In this document: piece after piece, positions 7,889 through 15,489 of the stretch | Layout: the number at the start of each line of letters is the position of its first letter | How positions within the stretch are numbered: position 1 is the stretch's first letter | Source of the DNA: an uncultured Clostridia bacterium | GTDB taxonomy: Bacteria; Bacillota; Clostridia; UMGS1883 | DNA: 64,000 nt | Direction: 5' to 3' | NCBI GenBank assembly: GCA_934476455.1 | Contig: CAKSNY010000002.1 | Location: forward strand, 62,001 to 126,000 | Position numbers and translations under genes: made by a program | Notes under the pieces: generated by a model | Told to the model about the DNA's origin: nothing | Database searches by the model: none | The model's input: only the letters and a program-made list of their open reading frames with translations

Positions 7889-8956
7889 ATGCTTAACATT
7901 AAGGTAGAAAAAACAAAAAATCCTAAAACAAAACCGGCAAAGGGTGAAAAGCTGGGCTTCGGTAAAATTTTTACAGACCATATGTTTGAAATGGATTATA
8001 CCGAGGGAAAGGGATGGCACGATGCAAGAATAGTGCCGTTTCACAATCTGGAGCTTTCGCCCGCAGCTATGGTTTTTCATTACGGACAGGAGATGTTCGA
8101 GGGGCTTAAGGCATACCGCGGGGCAGACGGAAAAGCGCGGCTTTTCCGCCCGGATATGAACGCAAAGCGTACTACAAACACAAACAAGCGCCTTTGCATA
8201 CCGTATCTCCCCGAGGAGGATTTTGTGGAGGCTGTAAAGGCGGTTGTTAAGGTTGATGAGGACTGGATTCCGACAGAGGAGGGGACCTCGCTTTATATAA
8301 GACCGTTTATTATAGCTACGGACGAATTTTTGGGCGTTGCACCCGCGCAGACATACAAATTTATGGTAATTCTTTCACCGAGCGGCGCGTACTACGAAAG
8401 CGGGCTTGCACCGGTGGGCATCTGGGTAGAGGATGAATATGTGCGTGCGGTGCGCGGCGGAATGGGCTTTGCAAAAACGGGCGGTAACTACGCCGCAAGC
8501 CTGATTGCGCAGGTGAAAGCACACGATGACGGATATTCGCAGGTTTTGTGGCTTGACGGTGTGGAGCAGAAATACATCGAAGAAGTGGGCGCAATGAACA
8601 TCTTTTTCAGGATTGACGGAAAGGTTGTTACACCGAAGCTTAACGGAAGCATCCTGCCGGGGGTTACGCGTGACAGTGTGCTTCATCTTTGCAGGGCAAT
8701 GGGCTTTGAAACAGAGGAGCGCCGCATAAGCATTGACGAGCTTATTGCCGCGCAAAAGGAAGGAAAGCTTGAGGAATGTTTCGGCACGGGAACGGCGGCA
8801 GTTATTTCACCTGTGGGCAAGCTGCGCTACAAAGATGACGTTATGACGATAAGCGGCAATAAAATAGGCGAGCTTACGCAAAAGCTTTACGATAAATTAA
8901 CTGGTATTCAATGGGGAAAATGTGAGGATGAGTTCGGATGGAGCGTAGTTCTTTAA
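7889..8956 (+). CDS. ilvE: Branched-chain amino acid aminotransferase
   Basis: A 355-residue class IV PLP-dependent transaminase that interconverts Val, Leu and Ile with their 2-oxoacids using glutamate/2-oxoglutarate. It belongs to the longer (type II) group: QEMFEGLKAYRG, the Schiff-base Lys at about K196 in GFAKTGGNY, YIEEVGAMNIFF and the phosphate-binding GTGTAAVISPVG are all present. The start ATG has AAAGGATGG upstream and lies 21 bp after the fusion gene. Its place in one operon with the 2-oxoacid oxidoreductase links branched-chain amino acids directly to acyl-CoAs. The next gene starts inside its last codons. Confidence 0.95.
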   Translation: MLNIKVEKTKNPKTKPAKGEKLGFGKIFTDHMFEMDYTEGKGWHDARIVPFHNLELSPAAMVFHYGQEMFEGLKAYRGADGKARLFRPDMNAKRTTNTNKRLCIPYLPEEDFVEAVKAVVKVDEDWIPTEEGTSLYIRPFIIATDEFLGVAPAQTYKFMVILSPSGAYYESGLAPVGIWVEDEYVRAVRGGMGFAKTGGNYAASLIAQVKAHDDGYSQVLWLDGVEQKYIEEVGAMNIFFRIDGKVVTPKLNGSILPGVTRDSVLHLCRAMGFETEERRISIDELIAAQKEGKLEECFGTGTAAVISPVGKLRYKDDVMTISGNKIGELTQKLYDKLTGIQWGKCEDEFGWSVVL

Positions 8957-9627
8957 AAAGAATAAATGTTTTCTGCGGGCATTACGGCAGCGGAAAAACA
9001 AACATCGCGGTAAATTACGCGCTGATGCTTAAAAAGCGCTTTGAAAGGGTTGCCATAGCAGACCTTGACATTGTAAACCCGTATTTCAGAACAAAGGACG
9101 CGGCGGATATTCTTAAGCAAAACAGTATCAGGGTTATATCATCGCCGTATGCAAACTCAAACGTAGATACGCCCGCACTTCCGGCAGAGATTTACTCCGT
9201 CACGGACGAGGGCGACCTGCACGCCGTTATAGACGTCGGCGGTGACGACCGCGGGGCACTTGCCCTCGGTCGATTTAAGGAAAACATAGAGAGAGCGGGC
9301 GGCTGCAATCTGTTTTTTGTTATAAATATGTACAGACCCTTAACAAAAACACCCGAGGAAGCCTTTTGTGTGCTGAAAGAAATCGAAGCGGCGTGCCGTA
9401 TGCGCTTTGATTATATAATAAACAACTCAAACCTGGGCGAGGCAACCACCGCGCACGACATAGAACGTTCGTTTGAATATGCGCGTGCGGTGGAAAGCCT
9501 TACGGGGCTTAAAACGGCATTTACAACAGTTAAAACAGAGCTTTACCCGAAAATAAAAGGCAAAGCGGAAAATATTATACCAATTAAGCTTTTTGTAAGA
9601 CAAAGCTGGGAAGAAAGGAATGAGTAA
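8938..9627 (+). CDS. ParA/CobQ-type P-loop NTPase associated with the oxidoreductase
   Basis: A 229-residue soluble ATPase of the SIMIBI class. It carries GHYGSGKT (about residues 14-21), then DLDIVNPYFRTKDA, where an Asp usually contacts magnesium, then IDVGGDDRGA as the switch/Walker B region and NNSNLGE as a likely base-specificity segment. The start overlaps ilvE by 19 bp and its stop overlaps the ferredoxin gene, so it is translationally coupled. From memory, this type of NTPase recurs beside 2-oxoacid:ferredoxin oxidoreductases in Clostridia. A role in cofactor or Fe-S handling, like Mrp/ApbC proteins, is possible but is inference; no Cys-x-x-Cys carrier motif is visible. Confidence 0.75.
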   Translation: MERSSLKRINVFCGHYGSGKTNIAVNYALMLKKRFERVAIADLDIVNPYFRTKDAADILKQNSIRVISSPYANSNVDTPALPAEIYSVTDEGDLHAVIDVGGDDRGALALGRFKENIERAGGCNLFFVINMYRPLTKTPEEAFCVLKEIEAACRMRFDYIINNSNLGEATTAHDIERSFEYARAVESLTGLKTAFTTVKTELYPKIKGKAENIIPIKLFVRQSWEERNE

Positions 9628-9628
9628 T

Positions 9629-9832
9629 ATGGCAAAGGTAACGTTTGACAGCGAGCGCTGCAAGGGCTGCGGCTTGTGCGTGCACGCCTGTCCGAAAAAT
9701 ATTGTGGCATTGGGAAACACGCTTAACGCACGCGGGTATCACAGCGCAGAGGTAACGCAGCCCGAAAAATGCGTAGGGTGTGCGTTCTGCGCATCGATGT
9801 GTCCCGATTGCGTAATAACGGTTGAAAGATAA
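9629..9832 (+). CDS. 2-oxoacid:ferredoxin oxidoreductase, 2[4Fe-4S] ferredoxin subunit
   Basis: A 67-residue small iron-sulfur subunit (70 if translation begins at the overlapping ATG at 9620). Two cluster motifs are visible, CKGCGLCVHACP and CVGCAFCASMCP, each C-x-x-C-x-x-C-x-x-x-C-P. It relays electrons between the thiamine-diphosphate active site of the complex and external ferredoxin. The gene order delta-alpha-beta-gamma is usual for the four-subunit KOR/VOR group. The stop lies 18 bp before the alpha-subunit ATG, with AAGGAAAGGA between them. Confidence 0.93.
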   Translation: MAKVTFDSERCKGCGLCVHACPKNIVALGNTLNARGYHSAEVTQPEKCVGCAFCASMCPDCVITVER

Positions 9833-9849
9833 GGAAAGGATTGAAAAAT

Positions 9850-10911
9850 ATGGCTGAAAAAGTTTTGATGAAAGGAAACGAAGCTTTGGCAGAGGCTGCA
9901 ATAATGGCAGGCTGCCGCCACTACTTCGGATATCCTATCACCCCGCAGACAGAGGTTGCGGCGTATATGGCAAAAAGAATGCCTAAAATCGGCGGAACAT
10001 TTCTTCAGGCGGAAAGCGAAATTGCCGCAATAAATATGGTTATCGGTGTGGCTTCGACGGGGAAAAGGGCGATGACGTCAAGCTCCAGCCCCGGCATAAG
10101 CCTTAAAAGCGAAGGTATATCGTATCTTGCGGGGTGCGATTTGCCCGCGCTTATTGTAAACGTTCAGCGCGGCGGTCCCGGGCTCGGCGGAATACAGCCG
10201 TCGCAGTCGGACTATTTCCAGGCAACGCGCGGCGCCGGGCATGGAGATTTTCACCTGATAGTGCTTGCACCGGCAAGCGTGCAGGAAATGGTAGAGCTTG
10301 TTTTCCGCGGTTTTGACCTGGGCGAAAAGTACCGTATGCCCGTTATGCTTTTGTCAGACGGCACAATGGGGCAGATGATGGAACCCGTAGTGCTTGAACA
10401 AAAGGAAATCGTACAATATGATAAATCGTGGGCGCTTACGGGAACGGACGGCGTGCGCAAGCCAAACATTGTAAATTCGCTTTTCTTAAAGCCCGAAGAA
10501 CTGGAAAAATTCAACTTTGCGCGGTACGAGCGTTACAAAAAAATCGAAGAAACCGAAACCATGTACGAGGAATATAAAATGGAGGACGCGGAAATTTGCG
10601 TCGTAGCGTTCGGCGTGGCGTCACGCGTTTCAAAAAATGCGATAGACGAGGCGCGTGCCATGGGCATAAAGGTAGGTATGATAAGACCCATCACCCTTTG
10701 GCCTTTCCCGAAAAAAGCTCTTTTGAAGGCTTCGGAAAAAGTTAAGAAATTTATTTCGGTAGAGCTTTCAATGGGGCAAATGACAGAGGATATTTCACTG
10801 GCTGTAAAATGCCGCCGCGAGGTGCTTCTTTGCAACCGCACCGGCGGAATGATACCCACAACGGCAGAGGTTGTGGCAAAAATAAAAGAAGCTTGCGGAG
10901 GTGCAGAGTAA
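9850..10911 (+). CDS. vorB: 2-oxoacid:ferredoxin oxidoreductase alpha subunit (VorB-like)
   Basis: A 353-residue subunit carrying the pyrimidine-binding and transketolase C-terminal-like domains. Diagnostic blocks are MKGNEALAEAA near the start, CRHYFGYPITPQTE, the ESEIAAINMVIGVA helix, SSSPGISLKSEG and GGPGLGGIQPSQSDY. The complex oxidatively decarboxylates 2-oxoacids to acyl-CoA with reduction of ferredoxin, and is reversible. The substrate is most likely branched-chain 2-oxoacids because ilvE is in the same operon; 2-oxoglutarate cannot be excluded from sequence alone. I chose the ATG at 9850 rather than the TTG at 9841 because AAGGAAAGGA is 8 nt before it. The stop overlaps the beta start by one base. 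Confidence 0.9.
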   Translation: MAEKVLMKGNEALAEAAIMAGCRHYFGYPITPQTEVAAYMAKRMPKIGGTFLQAESEIAAINMVIGVASTGKRAMTSSSSPGISLKSEGISYLAGCDLPALIVNVQRGGPGLGGIQPSQSDYFQATRGAGHGDFHLIVLAPASVQEMVELVFRGFDLGEKYRMPVMLLSDGTMGQMMEPVVLEQKEIVQYDKSWALTGTDGVRKPNIVNSLFLKPEELEKFNFARYERYKKIEETETMYEEYKMEDAEICVVAFGVASRVSKNAIDEARAMGIKVGMIRPITLWPFPKKALLKASEKVKKFISVELSMGQMTEDISLAVKCRREVLLCNRTGGMIPTTAEVVAKIKEACGGAE

Positions 10912-11654
10912 TGGTAGTTTTTGAAAAGCCTAAGGCGCTTACGGACGCGCCGCTTCATTACTGCCCGGGCTGTACGCACGGCATTATACACAGGCTTGTT
11001 GCACAGGCAATAGACGAGCTTGGCATTGCGGGGCGTACGATAGGCGTAGCGTCGGTAGGGTGCAGCGTGTTTGCATATAATTATTTTAACTGTGATATGG
11101 TACAGGCAGCGCACGGGCGCGCACCTGCGGTGGCAACGGGCGTAAAGCGCAGCGACCCCGAAAAAAACATCGTCTTTACATATCAGGGCGACGGCGACCT
11201 TGCCGCAATAGGAACAGCGGAAACCGTACACAGTGCGGCACGCGGCGAAAACATAACGGTAATATTTGTAAACAATGCCATTTACGGTATGACGGGCGGG
11301 CAGATGGCACCCACAACGCTGCCGGGGCAGAAAACGCAGACATCGCCGTACGGGCGTGACGTCAGTACAGTGGGCTATCCCGTAAAGGTATGCGAACTGC
11401 TTTCAAATGTGGACGGTGCGGCGTATCTCGAACGCGTGGCGGTCAACAATCCGGCAAACGTTAAAAAGGCAAAAGCGGCAATTAAAAAGGCGTTTTCAAA
11501 CCAGCTTGAAAACAAGGGCTTTTCTCTTGTAGAGGTGCTTTCAACCTGCCCCACAAACTGGGGATTGGAACCGCAGAAGGCGCTTAACTGGCTGGAAGAA
11601 AATATGATTCCGTATTACCCGTTGGGTGTTTACAAGGATAAATATGCAAAGTGA
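10911..11654 (+). CDS. 2-oxoacid:ferredoxin oxidoreductase beta subunit (thiamine-diphosphate binding)
   Basis: A 247-residue subunit that binds thiamine diphosphate. The pattern HYCPGCTHG near residue 15 and the TPP motif GDGD (YQGDGDLAAIG) followed by VNNAIYGMTGGQMAPTT are canonical for OFOR beta subunits. The ATG overlaps the alpha stop as TAATG, so translation is coupled. The region around GQKTQTSPYG is typical of the VOR/KOR type rather than pyruvate oxidoreductase, which is normally one long chain in Clostridia. Confidence 0.92.
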   Translation: MVVFEKPKALTDAPLHYCPGCTHGIIHRLVAQAIDELGIAGRTIGVASVGCSVFAYNYFNCDMVQAAHGRAPAVATGVKRSDPEKNIVFTYQGDGDLAAIGTAETVHSAARGENITVIFVNNAIYGMTGGQMAPTTLPGQKTQTSPYGRDVSTVGYPVKVCELLSNVDGAAYLERVAVNNPANVKKAKAAIKKAFSNQLENKGFSLVEVLSTCPTNWGLEPQKALNWLEENMIPYYPLGVYKDKYAK

Positions 11655-11664
11655 GGTGCGCAGA

Positions 11665-12207
11665 ATGAATAAAGAAATACTTATAGCGGGCTTCGGCGGT
11701 CAGGGGATTTTGTTTTCGGGGAAATTTCTTGCTTACGAAGGTCTTATAGAAAACCGCAATGTAAGCTGGCTGCCGTCTTACGGACCGGAAATGCGCGGCG
11801 GCACCGCAAATTGCAGCATTATTTTAAGCGACGGCGCTATAGGCTCGCCGATTGTTACAAATCCTGACATACTTATAGCGATGAATTTACCCTCGCTTGA
11901 CAAGTACGAAGCGGAAACAAAGCCGGGCGGCGAAATATTTGCGGAAAGCTCGCTCATTGAAAGAAAGCTCAGCCGCACAGACGTTTCGGGCTATTACATT
12001 CCCGCAACGCATCTTGCCGACGAAAACGGGCTTTCGGGTCTTGCAAATATGATTATGCTGGGATATATGATTAAGAAAAGCGGCGTAATTCCGACAGAAA
12101 ATATAGACGCCGCACTCTCAAAGGTTGTGCCGCCGTCAAAGGCACACCTTATCGAAAAGAACAGGCAGGCAATAGATATAGGCTATAACTACGGAGAGGA
12201 GAAGTAA
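11665..12207 (+). CDS. 2-oxoacid:ferredoxin oxidoreductase gamma subunit
   Basis: A 180-residue subunit containing the catalytic-domain segment EILIAGFGGQGILFSG at its N-terminus and PSYGPEMRGGTANC in the middle, both hallmarks of OFOR gamma subunits, which complete the active site. I start at the ATG at 11665 because GAGGTG sits a few bases upstream and homologues begin close to this point; an upstream in-frame start would extend into the beta gene. This is the fourth and last subunit, and the XRE-cupin gene follows after 5 bp. Confidence 0.93.
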   Translation: MNKEILIAGFGGQGILFSGKFLAYEGLIENRNVSWLPSYGPEMRGGTANCSIILSDGAIGSPIVTNPDILIAMNLPSLDKYEAETKPGGEIFAESSLIERKLSRTDVSGYYIPATHLADENGLSGLANMIMLGYMIKKSGVIPTENIDAALSKVVPPSKAHLIEKNRQAIDIGYNYGEEK

Positions 12208-12212
12208 GAAAA

Positions 12213-12767
12213 ATGAACGAGCAGCTAAAAGATATAGGTATGCGGCTTATGTCCCTGCGCGAGGACTGCGAATATACTATAGAGCAAATGGCACAAAAGC
12301 TGAACCTTGATACGGAGGCGTACAAGGCTTACGAGGCGGGCAACCGTGATTTCTCTTTCAGCTTTGTATATAACTGTGCAAACATATTGGGCGTGGATGT
12401 GCTTGATATAATAAGCGGCGAAGCCCCCACACTTTCAAAGGCGTGTATGGTGGAATCGGGCAAGGGCTACAGCGTGAAGCGCGAGCATGAGTATGATTAC
12501 CGACATCTTGCATATACCTTCAGAAACAAAAAGGCAGAGCCGTTTTTGGTAACGGTAAACCCCGATGACGAAACACCCGTTCTTCACGGACACGAAGGGC
12601 AGGAGTTTAACTATGTTTTGTCCGGAGAGATGACTATATACATAGGCGATATTTCATATGAAATGTCTAAGGGTGACAGCATCTATTTTGACGCGGGACT
12701 TCCGCATGCGGTAAAGGCGCGCGGCCCCGAGCCGGTACAATTTATTGCCGTCGTCATTAACAAATAA
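12213..12767 (+). CDS. XRE-family regulator with C-terminal cupin domain
   Basis: A 184-residue two-domain regulator. An N-terminal helix-turn-helix (about residues 5-65: RLMSLREDCEYTIEQMAQKL...YKAYEAG) is followed by a cupin (about 110-180) with HGHEGQEFNYVLSGE and a second motif ending GLPHAVKARG. Such proteins usually sense a small ligand through the cupin. It is embedded in the operon between the gamma subunit and the second acyl-CoA synthetase, so a ligand such as a branched-chain acid or acyl-CoA is plausible but not shown. Two palindromic CAAATAATTTG copies overlap its stop codon and may be its operator. Confidence 0.88.
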   Translation: MNEQLKDIGMRLMSLREDCEYTIEQMAQKLNLDTEAYKAYEAGNRDFSFSFVYNCANILGVDVLDIISGEAPTLSKACMVESGKGYSVKREHEYDYRHLAYTFRNKKAEPFLVTVNPDDETPVLHGHEGQEFNYVLSGEMTIYIGDISYEMSKGDSIYFDAGLPHAVKARGPEPVQFIAVVINK

Positions 12768-12793
12768 TTTGTAAAACATCAAATAATTTGTAA
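12761..12793. promoter_or_regulatory. Two tandem CAAATAATTTGTAA repeats, candidate operator
   Basis: The 14-mer CAAATAATTTGTAA occurs at 12761-12774 and 12780-12793. Each contains the palindrome CAAAT-A-ATTTG, and the centres are 19 bp apart, close to two helical turns. The first copy includes the stop codon of the XRE-cupin gene and the second ends just before the ribosome-binding site of the acyl-CoA synthetase. Binding by the regulator is inference. Confidence 0.45.
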
Positions 12794-12807
12794 TGGGGGT
12801 TTTTTAA

Positions 12808-14493
12808 ATGACTTTATATGAAAAATTTGTAGGTGCGTCCAGAGATGACTTTCTTTCGATGAAGGACGCACAGAAAAACTATAAGCTTACATGGAATGAC
12901 GACTTTAACTTTGCCTACGACGTTGTAGACGAGCTCGGACGAACAAAGCCCGACAAGCGCGCCCTTGTATGGGTGGGAAACGACGGGGAGGAGCGCACCT
13001 TTACCTTTGCCGATATGATGCGCGAATCAAACCGTGCGGCAAATTACTTTAAATATATCGGTGTTAAAAAGGGCGACGCAGTGCTTTTGGTTCTTCGCAG
13101 AAGCTATTTGTTTTGGTTTTGCATACTGGGGCTTCATAAAATAGGCGCAATAGCCGTTTGTGCAACCGATATGCTTAAATCAAAGGATTATATTTACCGC
13201 TGCAACAGCGCAAAAATAAAATACGCGATAATAACAGGCTACGGCGAGGCAACAGAAGCCTTTGACGAACACAAGGAACAGTACGAAACAATAAAGAAAA
13301 AATTTGTAACAATGCATAAAGATGCCGGACCCGATTGGATAGACTTTGAAGACGGGTTCTACACTGCCGACACAGACTGGGTACGCCCGACGGGCAAGCA
13401 GGCGACAAAGGCGGACGACATAATGCTGCTGGCGTTTACGTCCGGCACAAGCGGCTACCCCAAAATTTTAACGCACGACTTTAAGTACCCTCTCGGACAT
13501 ATAATGACGGCAGTGTTCTGGCAGCGTGTTGTTGACGGCGGACTGCACCTTTCAATTTCCGATACGGGGTGGCTTAAAGCGATGTGGGGCAAGCTTTACG
13601 GTCAGTGGCTTGGGGAAAGCGCTATTATGGTATACGATTTTGACCGCTTTGACCCCGAAAAAATGCTTGCGCTGCTCGAAAAATACCGCATTACAACATT
13701 CTGCGCACCGCCGACGATGTACCGTATGATGCTGCAAAAGGATGTAAAATCGTACGACCTTTCATCAATTACACACTGCTGCACCGCCGGAGAGGCGTTA
13801 AACCCCGAAATCTTTAACAAATGGTACGAGGCAACGGGGCTTAAAATGTACGAGGGCTTCGGGCAGAGCGAAACGCCCGTATGTATAGCCACAATCAAGC
13901 CGTGGATGGAGCCTGTGCCGGGCGCTATAGGTGCGGCAATTCCGGGAATAGACGTACATATTCTCAACGAAAGAAACGAACGCTGCCAGCGCGGTACAAC
14001 GGGCGAAATCTGCATACGCGTTTTAAGCCAGGAGCGCCGCCCCTGCGGACTTTTGCGCACATACAATATGTCAAAGGACGACACGGCAAAGGCAATTTAC
14101 GGCGGCTTTTATCATACGGGTGACCGCGCCTACCGTGACGAGGAGGGGCTTTTCAGATATGTTGGCAGAGCGGATGATGTTATAAAATCCTCCGGATACA
14201 GGATAGGGCCGTTTGAAATAGAGAGCGTACTTATGGAACATCCTGCCGTTTCGGAGGTTGCCGTAACAGGTGTGCCCGACCCCGTGCGCGGATTTAACGT
14301 AAAGGCGACCATCGTTTTACAAAAAGGATATGAAGGCACAAGCGAGCTTGTGCGCGAGCTTCAAACCTATGTAAAGACAAACACCGCACCGTACAAGTAT
14401 CCGCGCATTGTGGAATTTGTGGATTCGTTGCCAAAGACCTTCAACGGAAAAATTCAAAGAAGCATTATAAGAAACCGCGATTGCGATAAATAA
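12808..14493 (+). CDS. Acyl-CoA synthetase (AMP-forming, medium/branched-chain type)
   Basis: A 561-residue adenylate-forming ligase that activates a carboxylic acid to its acyl-CoA through an acyl-AMP. It has FTSGTSGYPKI (P-loop), the EGFGQSET motif, YHTGDRA, the hinge GRADDVIKSSGYRIGP and the catalytic Lys in TFNGKIQRS near the C-terminus. The overall layout matches acetyl-/medium-chain (ACSM-like) synthetases more than the ligase half of the 819-residue fusion. It is the last gene of the operon and is followed by strong hairpins. With two ligases, an oxidoreductase and an aminotransferase, the operon can connect free branched-chain acids to amino acids in either direction. Confidence 0.9.
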   Translation: MTLYEKFVGASRDDFLSMKDAQKNYKLTWNDDFNFAYDVVDELGRTKPDKRALVWVGNDGEERTFTFADMMRESNRAANYFKYIGVKKGDAVLLVLRRSYLFWFCILGLHKIGAIAVCATDMLKSKDYIYRCNSAKIKYAIITGYGEATEAFDEHKEQYETIKKKFVTMHKDAGPDWIDFEDGFYTADTDWVRPTGKQATKADDIMLLAFTSGTSGYPKILTHDFKYPLGHIMTAVFWQRVVDGGLHLSISDTGWLKAMWGKLYGQWLGESAIMVYDFDRFDPEKMLALLEKYRITTFCAPPTMYRMMLQKDVKSYDLSSITHCCTAGEALNPEIFNKWYEATGLKMYEGFGQSETPVCIATIKPWMEPVPGAIGAAIPGIDVHILNERNERCQRGTTGEICIRVLSQERRPCGLLRTYNMSKDDTAKAIYGGFYHTGDRAYRDEEGLFRYVGRADDVIKSSGYRIGPFEIESVLMEHPAVSEVAVTGVPDPVRGFNVKATIVLQKGYEGTSELVRELQTYVKTNTAPYKYPRIVEFVDSLPKTFNGKIQRSIIRNRDCDK

Positions 14494-14494
14494 A

Positions 14495-14532
14495 AAAGGG
14501 GATGTATCTAAGCTTTTTTCTCTATCCCCTTT
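14495..14532. repeat. GGGGATGT repeat, copy B (short hairpin)
   Basis: AAAGGGGAT (14495-14503) pairs with ATCCCCTTT (14524-14532), 9 bp, with an intervening T-rich loop. The GGGGATGT start and the AGCTTTTT...ATCCCCT end are shared with copy A at 1952-2052. It begins one base after the stop codon of the acyl-CoA synthetase gene. Confidence 0.55.
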
Positions 14533-14544
14533 AAATACAAAATA

Positions 14545-14598
14545 CATAAAAAGTGTGTTCGGCAAAACGATTTCGTTTTGCCGAACACACTTTTTATG
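14545..14598. terminator. Perfect 26-bp hairpin between convergent genes
   Basis: The arms at 14545-14570 and 14573-14598 are exact reverse complements around a 2-nt loop, with CATAAAAAGTGTG at the outer end. The A-rich outer stem and T-rich exit on both strands fit a bidirectional terminator for the acyl-CoA synthetase operon (plus) and the pseudouridine synthase (minus). The right arm overlaps the stop codon of the minus-strand gene. Confidence 0.8.
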
Positions 14599-15478
14599 CG
14601 GTAAAGATTTTCCCGTTAAGATATGCTAAAATGCCGTTATAGTCTTTCGGAAAATCAAATTCAATTTTATATGCGCGCAGCTTTTGTCCGCCGCCCGTTC
14701 CCGCACCGTATTTTTTATCGCCCTTTAAAGGACAGCCCACAGAGGAAAAGTACGCGCGTATCTGGTGGCTGCGGCCTGTATGCAGCAGCACCTCGCATAT
14801 GCATCCACCGTTTGACTTTTCCAAAACACGGTATTCCATTGATATTTTTTTATCCCCTGCATTTTTTTTAACAACGCTTTTGTTTTCTTTTTCATCCTTT
14901 GTTATATACGCGTTTACAACGTCAAAATCCTTTTTGGGTATGCCCTCCAATGTGCATTTGTAATACTTTTTTACGCAATGCTCCCGGATAAGCATATTCA
15001 TATCACGCAGGGCGGCGGCATTTTTTGCGCCTATAACCATCCCGGTGGTGTTTGCGTCAAGCCTGTTGCAAAGTGCGGGCGAAAAGCTGTTTTCACGCCC
15101 GGGGTCATAAAGACCGCAGCCTTTCATATAGCTTTTAAACATATCGGAAAGGGCAGGGGCGCTGTGCCGCCCGTCCGGCTGGCAGAAAACGCCGGCAGGC
15201 TTGTCGAAAATAATAATGTTTTCATCTTCAAATACAATTTTCGCATTTAAAGCGGCGTCGGCTTCCTCTTTCTGTTTTTTCAGGCTTTCGTCTATGTATA
15301 TACACAAAACATCACCTTCGGAAAGCAGATAATCGCCGGAAACGTGCTTTTTATTTACCTTTACGTCCTTTTTACGTATTGCCTTATATATAAGCGAGCT
15401 CGGCGCAGTGGTAGCTTTCATCAAAAAGCGGTCTGCACGCATATTTTCGTCGTTTTTTCCTATTACATATTCTATCAC
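14594..15478 (-). CDS. RluA-family pseudouridine synthase
   Basis: A 294-residue RNA modification enzyme that isomerises uridine to pseudouridine. An N-terminal S4-like segment (about residues 12-60) precedes the catalytic domain, which has FDKPAG and the active-site motif NRLDANTTG (Asp is the nucleophile) and ends with LHTGRSHQIRAY. The usual H-R-L-D-x-x-T-S-G has become C-N-R-L-D-A-N-T-T-G, still with the catalytic Asp. Whether the target is rRNA or tRNA cannot be told. The polysaccharide deacetylase gene ends 11 bp upstream on the same strand. Confidence 0.93.
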   Translation of the reverse strand: MIEYVIGKNDENMRADRFLMKATTAPSSLIYKAIRKKDVKVNKKHVSGDYLLSEGDVLCIYIDESLKKQKEEADAALNAKIVFEDENIIIFDKPAGVFCQPDGRHSAPALSDMFKSYMKGCGLYDPGRENSFSPALCNRLDANTTGMVIGAKNAAALRDMNMLIREHCVKKYYKCTLEGIPKKDFDVVNAYITKDEKENKSVVKKNAGDKKISMEYRVLEKSNGGCICEVLLHTGRSHQIRAYFSSVGCPLKGDKKYGAGTGGGQKLRAYKIEFDFPKDYNGILAYLNGKIFTA

Positions 15479-15489
15479 AAGAAATCATC

